A DNA stretch of 58,500 bases, taken from contig JACVTC010000088.1 in assembly GCA_016946835.1 (NCBI GenBank), positions 719,001 to 777,500 on the forward strand, read 5' to 3'. Shown piece after piece: positions 37,963 through 56,341 of this stretch. This DNA is from Neocallimastix lanati (nom. inval.) (lineage: Eukaryota; Neocallimastigomycota; Neocallimastigomycetes; Neocallimastigales; Neocallimastigaceae). Within the stretch, counting starts at the first letter, position 1, and the number at the start of each line of letters is the position of its first letter. The notes under the pieces are model-generated. The model had not been told where the DNA came from and did no database searches. It saw only the letters and a program-made list of their open reading frames with translations. Position numbers and translations under genes: made by a program.

Positions 37963-40900
37963 TTAATCAGATTCCAAAATTTCACCTTCTTCTAAGGATT
38001 CTTTATCTTCACTACCTTCACTATCTTCGTCTTCAGTAGCTTTTTTAATTGTTATTGCTTTATGAGCTTCTAATTCTAGTTTTCTATTATTTTCTTCTTC
38101 AAGTTTCTTACGTAATAAATTTAAATTATTATTAACTTCAGCAACAGTTGATGCAGAGACTTTTGAATTACCTACACTTACACTATTACTAATACTACTA
38201 TTCAGTGAGGAATTAGATCTATTACTTGTTAAAGAACTATTAATTTTAGAAATATTTAAATTACTATTACTCTTACTTAATGATCCACTGGTATTATGAT
38301 TATTATGACTATTATTGGTATTATTATTTTTATAACTTGGTGAAGAAATTGAATTATGACCTCCATTTGTCTTAAAACCAGTATTGTATGTAGAATTATT
38401 ATTTTTATTATTATTATTATTATTGTTAGTAGTAGTAATAGTAGTAGTTGTAGTAGTATTGGTAGTAGTAGTAGTAGAATTATTACTACTAATATTATTA
38501 TGAGTGTTAGCATTGATGGTAATAGTAGGACTAGTGGTTGTAGAAGTAATGGTGGTATTAGAATTGATTTTAATTTTAGAATCATTATTGGTATTATTAT
38601 TAATAATAATATTATTATTATTGTTATTATTATTGTTGTTGTTGTTGCTGTTATGATTTGTGTTATTCGTAGTATTCATGGATGAATTGGAAGTAAGATT
38701 ATTAAGACTTGAATTACTACTATTATAGGATTTTGTACCTTCTAATTTATTCTTTTTCATTATTGTATCAGTATTATGAGAAGTTGAAGTAATAGTAGCG
38801 TTAATCGAAGTTCCTGTAGTCATATTATTATTATTTCTAAGATTATCATTGAATGAATTTATATTATATGAAGATGATGTTGTTGGTCTAGAATCTATTA
38901 TAGAATTTTTTAATTTATTATTATTAGCACTATTTGATAAACCATTTGAATTTGAATTTGAATTTGAATTTAAATTGCTTTTTGTATTTGTATTGACTGT
39001 ACTGTTGTTATGACCAATATTAGTACTAGAATTATTACTATTATTGGTATTATTATTATTAGAACGATTAGTAAATGAATTTAATACAGTACCTTTCATT
39101 TCAACATCTTCTACTACTTCACCTTCTTCTGTTTCACTATTATTACCTCCAGTGACTTGACTATAATAACTACTTACACTCCCTGTACTACTTTTTTTTA
39201 TTCTCATACGATTATTATTAGGAGGATAACTATTACCTCCCATTGAATTTGAATTAAAATTATTATTACTATTATTAGAAAAACTACCATTATGTATCAC
39301 TTTTTTATCTTTTATTCTTATATCTTTATCATCATCATTTCCTCCAATACCATTATTCCTTCTTTTGTCATTTGGATTATTTGAACGAATAAACATCTTT
39401 CTACTATTATTATTATTATTATTATTGTTGTTATTGTTAATGTTATTATTATTGTTGTTGTTACTAAAATTATTACCATTTCTACCTAAATTACTATTAT
39501 TATCATAAGAAGAAGAAAGTGATGAAGAGGAGACATTTGAATGATTATTATTTTTCATCCCAGGATTATATTTATTATTTTGACTTCCATATTTTGGCAT
39601 ATTTTTATTTTTTAAACTATTATAATTTATATTTGGAGAATTACTGTTGTTAGGATGTGATGAAGTGGAAGAATGCATATGACCATGAATAGAGAAATTA
39701 GAATGATTACCATGAGATTGTATATAATTGTTTTTATGACTATGATTATGACCTGGACTATCAGAATACTTCGAAGATATATCCCCCTTTTTTAATGGAA
39801 CTGGACTATTTGAACGGGATAAAATTGGTGATTTATTGTAACCATAATTTTGCATATCTTTATATTTATCAGAATGTCTATCTGAATATTTATCTGAATA
39901 TTTATCATTATATTTATCATTATATTTATCATTATATTTATTATCAATCGAATTAAATTTATTTCCGCTCTTGATACTTTCTTCACTTTTCATAGAACCT
40001 AAATAACTATCTCTGTCCCTATCCCTGTCTCTGTCTCTTTCTCTTTCTCTATCTCTATCGCGATCTCTATCACGTTCTCTATCTCTATCTCTATCTCTTT
40101 CTCTATCTCTACTTTTATTTCTATCTCTTTCTTTATCTTTTGATTTATCTCTATTATCAGAACCTGAACTAACATAATTTTTATTATTGTGACTATTATT
40201 ATAACTTGGTGACCCAATATTTTCTTTTCTATCATCTTTGCTTCCACCATATTTATTATAGCCATATGGTTTATCTTTCATTGAACTACTATTATTTCTA
40301 TTATCAGAATCATAAAATGATTTTTTATTATCATTATTATTACTATCTTTCCTATATTTATTTGAATCGCGATCATAAAATTCGTTATCACGATTAGAAT
40401 GATAAGTTGGCGATTTTGTATTATAAAAAGAAGATTTTATTTTTGTATCAGAATCGCCTGGATTGAAATTTTCACGATTATATTTTGAATCAGAAATAAG
40501 AGAATCATTTGATTGTGATTTATGTATTAACTCTTTTGAACCTAAAGGTAAAGACGAATATGAACTAGATTTTGATATATCATTTGAATTTTCAGATATA
40601 TTAATATTATTTTTAAATCTATCTGTAGATTTTGAATCATCATGTAATTTATAAATTGATCCGTTGTTCATTGAAGTAGAAGATGAATTACTAGCAGAAC
40701 TTAAAGTAGATGAAATAAAAGAAGTTGAATTATTGTCATTTCTTTTATTTATTTTTGGTTCAAATGAATTAGATTGATTTTCTTTTTTTACATTAGAATT
40801 ATTAGAATTATCAACTTTTGATGGTTCTAAAGTGGTATTATTATTCAAATGTAAAGAGTGTTTCATTAAGCTTTGATCGATATTATCTGTTTTTAGCTTT

Positions 40901-43297
40901 TTACGTAAAGGCCCATCTTCATTATTATTTAATTTTGTTACATCTGATAAAGAATTTGTACTTTCAAATCCATGTTTATTATTGTTATCTTTTGAAACTT
41001 TCGTTATTATATTATTATCATGATTTCCAATATTATCATTATCAACGTTCATTACAATGGTAGCATTTTCATCATCAGTCTTCATTTCAACATCATTATC
41101 CTTACTATTTATCTTATCTATTTTTTCTTTCTTTGATAAATTTCCGAAGTCTTTATCAATTTCCATCTTATCATTTTCAGATTTTTGACTTTCCATATCA
41201 TTTTTTTTGGGAGATTTTATATTTTGGAAAGAATCATTTTTTTTAATTTCATGATTCATTTTTCCTTCCAAATTAGCTGAATCACTTTCTTTTTTATTAG
41301 AGGATTCATTTTTATTTATTTTATTTTTTTTATCCAATATTTTATCTTCCTTTTGATAAGAATTATTATCTTTTTCAATTGTATTATTATCTTGAGGTTT
41401 TTTATTATTGTTCATTGATTCTATACCTTTTCCAAGTAATAAATTTTTTGATGATAATTCAGAAGTTTCGCCTTTCTTTTCTTCTAAAGGTTTCATTTCG
41501 GAAATGCTCTTTTTCTCTTCTAACTTTTGATTAATTATTCCTGAAGATGGTTCTTCCTTTATAACAACATCTACTTTAGGGAAACTTTTTTCAGAAGAAA
41601 TAGATTCTACACTTAATTCATTTAATGATTTAACTTCTTTACTATTTTTAGAAACAATATCTTTCTTATTATCTATTTTATTTTCAATATTTAGTAAATT
41701 ATTATGTTTTGAAGTTGTATCTGTCTTATCATCTTTAATATTCTTAATAGAATTATTTTCTTTTAATTTTTCATTCGTATCAATTTCCATTTTACTACTT
41801 TTATTCAATGAACTATTTATTTCTTCTTTCTTTGATGTTGAATCATTTGAAATAAAAGACTTATCTAATGACTTCAATTCATCATTTACTTCGAATTTTC
41901 TATCATCCTTCATTATATCCATTTTTTCTTCCCTTTTTTTAGATTCCTCTTCCTTCTTATTTTCAATATTATTATTATCCTTTTTTGAAATATTACTTGA
42001 TTCAAATTTATTATCTCTTTTAATTTCTTCTTCTTTTTTAATAAATTGATCATTTTTCTTTGGAATTGATTCTTCTTCATTTTCATTTAATAAGTTAGTA
42101 AAGGTCTCCTTTTTACCTTCATTTTTACTATTATCAACAGTTTCTTCATCATAATCATCGTCTTCATCAATTATTTTTGTTTTATTATCTTTTATTAATA
42201 ATTTATTTGTGTTATTATTTAAATTACTAACATTTTTATCATCTTTTTTAGCTTCTATTATAATATTAGAATCATTACTGGCTATTGAAGGGTTAATTAA
42301 TGAATTTTCATTATTTTTTTGAATAGAATTTTTATTTTCAAACTTATTTTCCATTTTAATATTTTTGTCATCAACATTTATTCCCAATTTTTTTAGATCT
42401 TCCTTATATTCTTCTTTTTTTGAATTTATTTTCAACTTTTTAGCTCTATTTATAACAGTAAATTCATTCATATCATTATGATTATATCTCTCAATAAGAT
42501 TATAATAATTATTTGGCCAATTCCTCAATAACTGAGAATCTCGTTTTATGCTATAATTAAAAATAATCATTTATACGTATATAAATTATTTAACATTTAT
42601 ATTTATTTTTAAAGAAATATTTGAATTTTAATTATCATATTCTAAAATAATTCACATAAAGTTTCCTTTTTTTTTTTTTTATTTTATTTTTTCATTATTA
42701 TTAAATCAAATTTTTAATCAATATATAATTTAAAATTTTAATAAAAAAAAAAAAAAATAAATAAATAAAATACCTTATATATTGAGAATTAATTTCTGGA
42801 AATGCCATAATTATATTATCTGTTTTTTGGTATGATTCAACAATCCATTCCAATCCATGAATTTTCTTCATCATTCTATAAGCTTCTTGCTTGTGATCTT
42901 CCATTGATTGTAAATCTTCATAATTATCACTACTCTCATTATTATTATTTTTATGTGTAGCATAAAAGGCATCTAATGAAATTGATCTTTGAGGTTTATA
43001 ACGAATACATTTTCTACCATGACGATAGCTATATCCTTTTGGAATTCTTACAACTTTTTCTACGCATAAGCTTTCACCATCATGACCACTTCCCCAACCT
43101 TTACTTTTCAAACCTCTTCTTATAGAACCATTATAATGTTCTAACCTTGGTAAAATTCTTAAATATACACATAAATCATGATCTGGTAAATTATCATAAG
43201 AATCTAATTTTCCTGTTATCCATGGACTTTGAATATCTGCTATTAATAAAATAATATTATATAAAATTTATATTTTATTTTTTATAATGCATTATTT

Positions 43298-43342
<45 letters not shown>

Positions 43343-43899
43343 AAAGAAAAAAAAAATTTAAATTATCGTTAAAAAATAGTTTTAAATTTTTAATATTTAC
43401 TTGTATCAGTTGCAGTAAAGGCATTTGGGGATTCTTCAAGTGGCCAATTCTCACTTGGGGCATCAACGGGCTTATACAATCCAGAATGAATAATCACTAA
43501 AATAAAATATTAAAATATATATATATATATATATATCAATATTTAAGTTATCCAAATGAATTATTTAGTAGTATAAATGAATAAATGAATGGTAAAATAA
43601 AATTAATAAATAGCTCTATAATTTATACATACTTGCAACAATATCAGAATCATCACTATAAATTTCGGTACCCCATATTGCACGATTTTGAATTGCTAAA
43701 TTAGTAGAATATAGAAGAAATTTTGCAGGAATACGTACCGCAATAGTTGAATAATAATGTTCTGAAGTAAGTGTTGGTAATACAAATAATTCTAAATCTT
43801 CTGGCTTTTCTGAATTTGGATTAACAGTTTTTGGTCCTTCATATAAATAAAAGCCTACAAAATGAATAACAATAAATATTTATTAGGTCAATTAAACAA

Positions 43900-43931
<32 letters not shown>

Positions 43932-46465
43932 TACAAATTTAAATAGATAGATATAAAGGATAAAGATTATAATATTTTTATTTAAAATATATATATTGAT
44001 ATTTTTATATTTGATAACATATAATATATAAAAATTATTGAAAAAAAATTAAATATCTACCATAAAACTTTTCTGTAACTCCTTTTGGAATTCTTTGTAA
44101 TCTTTCATCATTAATAACTGAGACTTCATTTGGATGTATTCTCTTTCTACCTCTATGATGATTAATATAACCTTGTGAATTTTGAAAAGAATAATTTGAT
44201 CTTGACATATCTTGCGATATAGTCATACCATTTTCATTAATATTACCTTTACTATATGAACGAGACCTTGGGTGATTATAATTGTCATTGAAATTATTAT
44301 TGTTATTTTCATTATTAAAACTATTATTATTGGTATTATTATTATTATAATTATTATTATGTATTTTTTGTGATTGTTGAGACATTCGATAATTTTGTTG
44401 AGGTCGGTTCTGACTCATATTCATTGGACTCATATTTTGATTCTGTTGTTGATAAACCGACATTTGATTTTTTATTGGTATTGATGATGAATGATCGTTT
44501 ACTGCTATACTTTGTAAACCTAAATAATTTAAATATGAAATTAAATAAATTTTTAAATAAATTAATTAGAATTATAATTTATTATTGATAAATTTCTATT
44601 AATATCAAAATTTTAATTATTATTATTATTATTATTAAAATAAAGTATTATCATATGGTTACCATTATTATTACTAATATTACTAATATTACTAATATGA
44701 TTACTATGAGTATTTTTGTTATTATTATTACTAGTAGTATTTATATTGACATAACCTTGACTTATTTGAGTAACAGTTGTTTCATCATATTCATATTTCA
44801 CTTTTTGTAATCCTGGTTCAATTTTAATATTAGTATAATTCTGATCTTCAGTTATAGACCTATATATTGAAGATTCTTTAGGTTTATACGAATCCACTGA
44901 GCTTCGTCTATTCATATTTTCTGATATTGAAGGTAAAGAATATGTAGTTGATTGTGATGAATTCATTGGTATTTGATTATTATTATTTGATGACATATTC
45001 ATATTATATTGATTATGATAATTCATATTGGATGATTGAGTAGATTGATTTTGATTGGAATAATTATTTATCATAGAATGAGACGGTTGTTGAGATTGAG
45101 AAGAGTTAGAATTTGACATAGATTGCTGATGCATCATATTTTGATTCCACTCTTGATTATATAGATTGTGTTGTGACGACTGATCATTATCATTTTCTTC
45201 TTTTATATTTCTCATACTGTTGTTATTATTATTACCATTGTTGTAGTAATAAGGTACATTACTATTTTTTATCATATTATCATTTCTACCATTATTATTA
45301 TTATTATTACCATAAATATTATTATTCATTTCTCTTTGATCATTATTATATGGTCCATCTTGATTTCTATTGTCCATTGAATTATTATAAATGTTACCAC
45401 TATTATTATTTAATTCACTCCGCATTATATTTCTATTGAAATTATTATTATTATTGTTGTTATTGTTATTATTATTGTTGTTATTCATTCCAATGTTCAT
45501 ATTTATATCATCTCTTGGCATATTACCCATTAAATCATTATTCATATTGTTATTCATATTCATATTATTCATATTATTATTAGTATTACTATTATGTGGT
45601 AAAGAATAATCTTGATTATAAGATGATTTCATTTTTGAAATAGAAGGAAGATTAATATTGGTCATACTACCACCACCCATAGACGTTATCGGCGTTATAT
45701 ATGACTGAGATATCATATTATTCATATTATTATTTGTATTATTATTCATATTATTATTAATATTATTATTCATATTATTATTATTCATATTATTATTATT
45801 CATGTTATTATTATTCATATTATTATTATTCATATTATTATTATTCATATTATTATTATTATTCATATTATTATTATTATTCATATTATTATTACTCATG
45901 TTACTATTATTCATGTTATTATTAATATTACTATTGTTCATATTATTCATATTGTTTATATTACTCATATTATTATTAATATTACTCATACTGCCCATAT
46001 TATTATTCATATTATTATTCATATTACCCATATTATTATTCATGTTATTTATATTATTCATATTATTATTCATATTCATATTTCCCATATTGTTATTCAT
46101 ATTATTATTATTATTGTACATCATATTATTTGAATAAGATTGCTGTGGTTGTTGTGTTATAGAATATTGAGAATTTGATGCACTATGTTGATTTGAGGAA
46201 TCTGATGAATGAGGTGATAATATATCACGATTATCATTGGGTAACCTCATTGAAGGATTTTGCATGGAATTCATATTAAATTGACTTGAATTAGCTGTTG
46301 AGTTTTGTTTTGATGATATATTCATTATTGGACTATCAGTTTCTCTATTTGAATATCTATAAGACTGATTCATTTGATTATCTTATTTTATTTTATTTTT
46401 GTTTTTTAATAAAATATAATAAAAAATGTTAATAAATTAATATTTATTCATAAAATAACTGTTTT

Positions 46466-46497
<32 letters not shown>

Positions 46498-47136
46498 ACA
46501 ATAATTCAAATAATAACTATATATATATTTACTTTTTTGAGGTAAATAGGAAGTTGAAGTTGAAGGAGGATTTTGCAAATTATCCATTGGTCTAATAGAA
46601 TTTGGAGATGAAACATTAGAATTTATCATTGGAAATTTCATAGTTCTTTTATCTAAAGATCTCATTTGATTATTATTGTTATTGCTATTATTATTGTTAT
46701 TATATGGACGAGATGAATGTGACATTTCAGAATATGAATCATTTTGTGACATGTATGATTGATTATATCCTACATAATCATTTATTAATATAATAAAATA
46801 ATAGATTAAATATTAGAAATTAGTTATTTAAAAAAAAAAATGTATATATATATATATATAATAAATAAGATAAATTAAATCTATAAATATGTTAATATAT
46901 TTATATATATTGATATTTATATATTGTATATATTACCAGATAGATCAGCAGAAGAATTTCTTCTAGGTTGATTTTGATCCATCATAGAATCATTCATTTG
47001 CATACTTTTTTGTTCTTTCATAATTATTATAGTTGTTGATAAAATTTTATTTTAAAGCAATTATTATAAAAAAATAATAATAATAAATAAAACATATACA
47101 TACAATTAAAAATAAATCAATTACAAAAAGTAAAAT

Positions 47137-47186
<50 letters not shown>

Positions 47187-47507
47187 GTATAATTTTCAAT
47201 AATACTATAAAATTGTAAATTTTATTTTCAAAAAAAAAAAAAAAAAAAAAAAGGATATATATATATATATACCTTTATTATCAATATCTGAATAACTATC
47301 TGATATATTATCTTTATCATACATTTTCATTCTTTTATTCATGGGAAGTATCACAGAATTATCCATTTCAGGATTATTATTATTTATATCCATATTTCCT
47401 GATAGTTTTCCCATATTATTATATGTATTTTGCGGTGGATAAGACTGCATTGGTTGTATGCGTGAATTATCCCCTGGATTAGGATTATTTGGATATGAGT
47501 TATTCAT
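37963..47507 (-). CDS. RXT3: Giant Rxt3-domain protein, 9 exons, about 2,699 aa
   Basis: Exons 47273-47507, 46937-47014, 46533-46769, 44663-46381, 44061-44519, 43633-43854, 43401-43496, 42774-43239 and 37963-42550. All junctions fit; introns 1-7 are phase 1 and intron 8 is phase 2. Rxt3 is a subunit of the Rpd3L-type histone deacetylase complex that represses transcription in the nucleus. The Rxt3 domain lies at about residues 905-1160: FYLYEGPKTVNP, AIWGTEIYSDDSDIVA, MIIHSGLYKPVDAP, DIQSPWITGKLDSY, and ESLCVEKVVRIPKGYSYRHG. It is only a tenth of the protein. The N-terminal 750 residues are Asn/Met/Ser repeats. The C-terminal 1,500 are low complexity: Lys/Glu/Asp-rich, then alternating Arg-Asp/Arg-Glu (about 1970-2020), DKYN repeats, poly-Asn, and an acidic coil ending in EEGEILESD. 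Yeast Rxt3 has 294 aa. The first exon is the least certain; an upstream start is possible. Confidence 0.83.
45720..46110 (-). repeat. In-frame Asn-Met triplet repeat (NNM/NNNM) in the Rxt3 gene
   Basis: On the coding strand the DNA is an imperfect array of AATAAT(AAT)ATG units, giving repeated Asn-Asn-Met and Asn-Asn-Asn-Met. Reading frames on the other strand give Leu/Phe-rich shadows only. Confidence 0.9.
47138..47182. repeat. (AAT)n microsatellite in the first Rxt3 intron region
   Basis: About 15 AAT units lie between exon 1 and exon 2, close to an A-run of more than 20 (47230-47252) beside the donor site of exon 1. Confidence 0.9.
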
Positions 47508-49602
<2,095 letters not shown>

Positions 49603-50332
49603 TTATGATAATCCAGATGTTGATGACATTAAATTATTTATATATTTTGATAGTATTTGATTTTCAGAATTCAATTGCGCATTTTCTTTTTTAGCTTTTT
49701 CCACTTTATCAATAACATCTATTATTAATTATTGAAAATAAATAATAATAATATTAAAAATTATAATGAAAATTATTCATTAAATATATATATAATAAGA
49801 ATAAAATTAATAATTACAATAAATATTAATCATTAAAAAATATAAAATAATGTCATTTAAAATTATAATGAACATTAATTTATAATTATTATTATCACAA
49901 TTAAATTTATATATATAATAATACCTTTTAAATTATATTGTAAACTCTTAAATCTCCTGTTTGATTTTAAATATTTTTATATATAAATATATTAAATTTG
50001 TATTGAAAAAAAATATATATATATATATATACCCTTTAAATTTTAGTTTAAAAAAATATATATATACGTATTTATATATATATATATATAGTATATAAAA
50101 CAAAAGTTTATATTAATAATATTTACTCTATTAATTCTTCCTTTTCAGGGTCAGATCCATGTTTTCTATCTCCAACCAATGAACCACTAAATATTGAAGT
50201 CTTATACGAAATTGAATTTTGACGAGCAAATTGACCACTTGTAGGAGTAGGTGTTTGTGGATTTGCTAAAAAATCAAAATCTAAGTTTAAACTTATATCA
50301 TTTTTTGGTGTCGTTGGTTTTGAAGTAGACAT
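49603..50332 (-). CDS. SCOC-like short coiled-coil protein, 3 exons, 117 aa
   Basis: Exons 50127-50332, 49925-49956 (only 32 bp) and 49603-49718; phases agree. The C-terminal half matches the SCOC/UNC-69 family: ERFKSLQYNLKD followed by a heptad-like coil KVEKAKKENAQLNSENQILS and KYINNLMSST. Human SCOC has the corresponding KLKSENQVLGQYIENLMSAS. Family members bind Arl1/Arl3-type GTPases and act at the Golgi and in autophagy. The N-terminal half (residues 1-65) is polar and low-complexity (KPTTPKNDISL, PQTPTPTSG). The function in fungi is little known; assignment rests on the coil. The micro-exon explains why only the first exon shows as an open frame. Confidence 0.82.
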
Positions 50333-50726
50333 GATTAAAATTGCTTTCTTTAAAATTAAATTATTTTATTATTTTTTTTTTAATTTTTATCTTATTTTTT
50401 TTTTAATTTTAATTTTAATTTTATTTCTATTTTTTTTTATTTTATTTTGTTTTTATTTTTGATTTTGATTTTATTTTTATTTTTATTTTTATTTTTATTT
50501 TTATTTTTATTTTTGTTTTTATTTTTATTTTTATTTTTATTTTTATTTTTATTATTTTAATTTTTTTTCTATTCTTATTGTTATATTTATTTTTATTTTA
50601 TTTATCTTTATTTATTTATCTTTATATATTTATTTATTTATATTTATTTATTTATATATACATATTTATTTATTTATTTATATTAATTATTTCTTTATTT
50701 TATTCTTTTTTTATTTTATTTTTTTT
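50333..50726. repeat. T-rich tract with (ATTTTT)n and (ATTT)n repeats
   Basis: Upstream of the SCOC-like gene. Hexamer ATTTTT repeats dominate 50471-50556, then ATTT-type repeats to about 50690. No gene was seen; the SCOC promoter should be here. Confidence 0.8.
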
Positions 50727-50884
50727 TTATACTAGGAAGAGAATACACTTTCAGCGCTTTATTAAATAGATAATTATATTATTATATATTAATCTTTTTT
50801 TTTTTTTTAAAAAAAAAATTCATATTATAATTTAAAGATAAAAAAAAAAGTATATAAAAGATTAAGTAAAATTAAAAAAAAAAA

Positions 50885-50959
<75 letters not shown>

Positions 50960-51515
50960 GTATATTTTAATCGTAGAAAATTTTAATGTAATTAAAGGAT
51001 AAAAATAGGTTCAAAAGTTAAAGAGATTTCGGTGCGATGTACACTATATGTAGTAACATGATCACCATTTAAATCTAAAAATAATAATACGAAGAAAGTA
51101 ATATCTTTAAAATAGAAAGTGTGGTGTCTACAAAACTCTCCCCTTGAAAATATAGAAAAATTCTCATTAAAAGAATTACTTGCTATAGATTCTGTGAGAG
51201 GAACTAGACTATTAGTATTTAAATTCGAAATATATATAATAGGACTACTGATAGTAGTATTGCTACTAAGCCATATCGCGGCTCTCTCCGTACTGAAGGA
51301 TTTCTTACTAAATCGATCAAGAAATAACTCAAGAGAGCTCTCTTGAGTTATTTCTTGATAGATATTGTTTTATTAAGATAATTCTCAAGCCCACAATATT
51401 CTGAAAAGTATACCCCTGTGAACTGTTTAAGAGTTGTTCACTTAAATGTCTCCGTTCCGCAGTATTGAATTGTAGCTAATTTAAAGCTGAAATTCGGCCA
51501 AGAATAAATAAATAT
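50727..51515 (-). mobile_element. LINE B-family 3' fragment D
   Basis: On the minus strand it starts in the extension region (LGRISALN, then AERRHLSEQL, equivalent to LGGTLVLN and GEQRQL in copy C). It ends with the family tail AAGTGTATTCTCTTCC and an A-rich tail at about 50727-50735. It shares GGGGAGAGTTT and GACACCACACT with copy C. An inverted repeat at 51330-51360 (GAGAGCTCTC centre with AAGAAATAACTCAA arms) looks like a foldback. Several stops are present. An (AAT)n tract at 50888-50956 lies within its 3' part. Confidence 0.78.
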
Positions 51516-51658
51516 ATATTTATAATTATCGTTTTATTATATACACAAATATTATATAACTACTCATCTATAATTATCTATATTTTTTTTTTTATTAATA
51601 ATATTTTATTATTTTTTTTATTGTTTAATTTTATTTAATATTAATATTATTATTTTTA

Positions 51659-51729
<71 letters not shown>

Positions 51730-51946
51730 TAATAAAAGAACTTTCACATTTTTGTAGTTTTGATACTTTTTTTATTTATTTATTTGTTTATTTTAATTTT
51801 TATTTTTATAAAAGTTTTAAATATATTTGTATTAATAAATATTTAACAAACTATTATAAATTATTTAAATAATAAAATTAAAAGCGTTTTTTTAAGAGCT
51901 ACAGATCTTATTTATTTATTTTTTTTTTTCAGTAAATTGTTATTTG

Positions 51947-52003
<57 letters not shown>

Positions 52004-52114
52004 TTAAAAATAAAAAATGGATTTTACTTGATGGTCATTAATTTGAAATATATAATATTTAATGATTTGAAACAAAAAATATATAAAACTATGCTACATT
52101 TTTATTTTAACTAT
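51516..52114. other. AT-rich spacer with very long T-run
   Basis: Holds about 56 T at 51661-51717 followed directly by A10, and a second T-run with A-run at about 51949-52008 (T-then-A foldback). It includes the 3' flank of the Rab1 gene. No gene was seen. Confidence 0.65.
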
Positions 52115-53349
52115 TTAACAACAACCACCAGCTTGTTCTTGTTGAACAGCAGTTCCAGATAAATTAAGCTTCTTTTCTGTTTTATTTTGTGCAGTGGTGT
52201 TACCTATTCTATTAAAAAAAATTAAAAGTTTTTATATTTTAATATCATTCTTTCTTGATTAATGGAAATAAAACATAATAATAATAAAATTATATATATA
52301 TTTACCTATCTTTAATTTGTTTAGTCATTGTTAAGAAAGCTTGTTCAACATTAGTAGCACTTTTAGCACTAGTTTCTAAGAATGGTATTGATAACTGATC
52401 AGCGAATTCCTATTATTAATAATTAAATTAAAATATTGATATCAATTTTTATATTAATTATATAATATTTAAAACTTCAAAAATAAATTTTTTTATTTAA
52501 TTATAAATTTAAAATTACCTTAGCAGTATTGTATTGAACAACCTTCTTTCCTTCAAGATCACTCTTGTTACCAACTAAAAGTTTATTAACACCTTCACAG
52601 GCATAATGGTCAATTTCTTGTAACCATTGTTTAACATTGTTGAAGGTTTCTTGGTCAGTAACATCATAAACAACAATAATACCATGAGCACCACGATAAT
52701 AACTAGAGGTAATAGTACGGAAACGTTCTTGACCAGCAGTATCCCACTTTAATAAAAATAATTATTATTATTTTTTAAATCATTAATAATTATTATATCT
52801 AATCATTTATATTAATAATACAAAAAAAAAAAATGAAAAATAAATTTACAATTTGAAGCTTAACAGTCTTTCCTTCAAGTTCAATAGTACGGATTTTCTA
52901 CATATTTTATACAATTTATAAATACAAAAAATTATAAAAGAAAAAAAAAAAGTATATTTAATTATTCCAATTATTATAATCAATAAAATTAATATTTCTT
53001 GAATAAAATTTAATAATAAAATTTTTACTTACGAAATCAACACCAATAGTACTAATGTAGCTTTCAGTATAAGTATCATCCTACATAATCAAATTCCATT
53101 TATTAATTTATAATTATTATTATTATTTAAATATTTTTATTTATATTATTCAATATTATAATACTTACAGCAAAACGTAAAAGAAGGCATGATTTACCAA
53201 CACCGGAATCACCAATAAGTAAAAGCTTAAATAAGTAATCGCTATTAATAATAATAATAAAAAAAAAAAAATGTAAATAAAAATTTAATATATTTTATAA
53301 ATTATAACTTTTAATTGTTAAAATTAAAAACTTACTATTCTGGATTCAT
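52115..53349 (-). CDS. YPT1: Rab1/Ypt1 small GTPase, 7 exons, 202 aa
   Basis: Exons 53336-53349, 53169-53241, 53033-53080, 52850-52897, 52519-52746, 52306-52409 and 52115-52208; all phases agree and the product is 202 aa. It controls ER-to-Golgi vesicle traffic. Motifs: P-loop GDSGVGKS (15-22), effector region [14 protein letters not shown] (about 32-45), WDTAGQE (62-68, with the catalytic Gln at 67), NKSDL (guanine specificity, about 121-125), ETSAKSA, and the double-geranylgeranylated C-terminus GGCC. The sequence [20 protein letters not shown] is nearly identical to Rab1/Ypt1 of animals and fungi. The first exon is only 14 bp. Codons are richer in C/G than in the Asn-rich genes nearby. Confidence 0.97.

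Positions 53350-56341
<2,992 letters not shown>

Noticed and set aside
38277-41063. Several open frames rich in Leu, Ile, Tyr or Ser within the Rxt3 last exon, on both strands
   Set aside because: They are out-of-frame readings of Asn, Asp and Arg-Asp repeat codons; the 1,529-codon frame with correct splicing is the real one.
45173-46137. Plus-strand frames rich in Leu or Tyr
   Set aside because: Antisense of the Asn-Met repeat of Rxt3.
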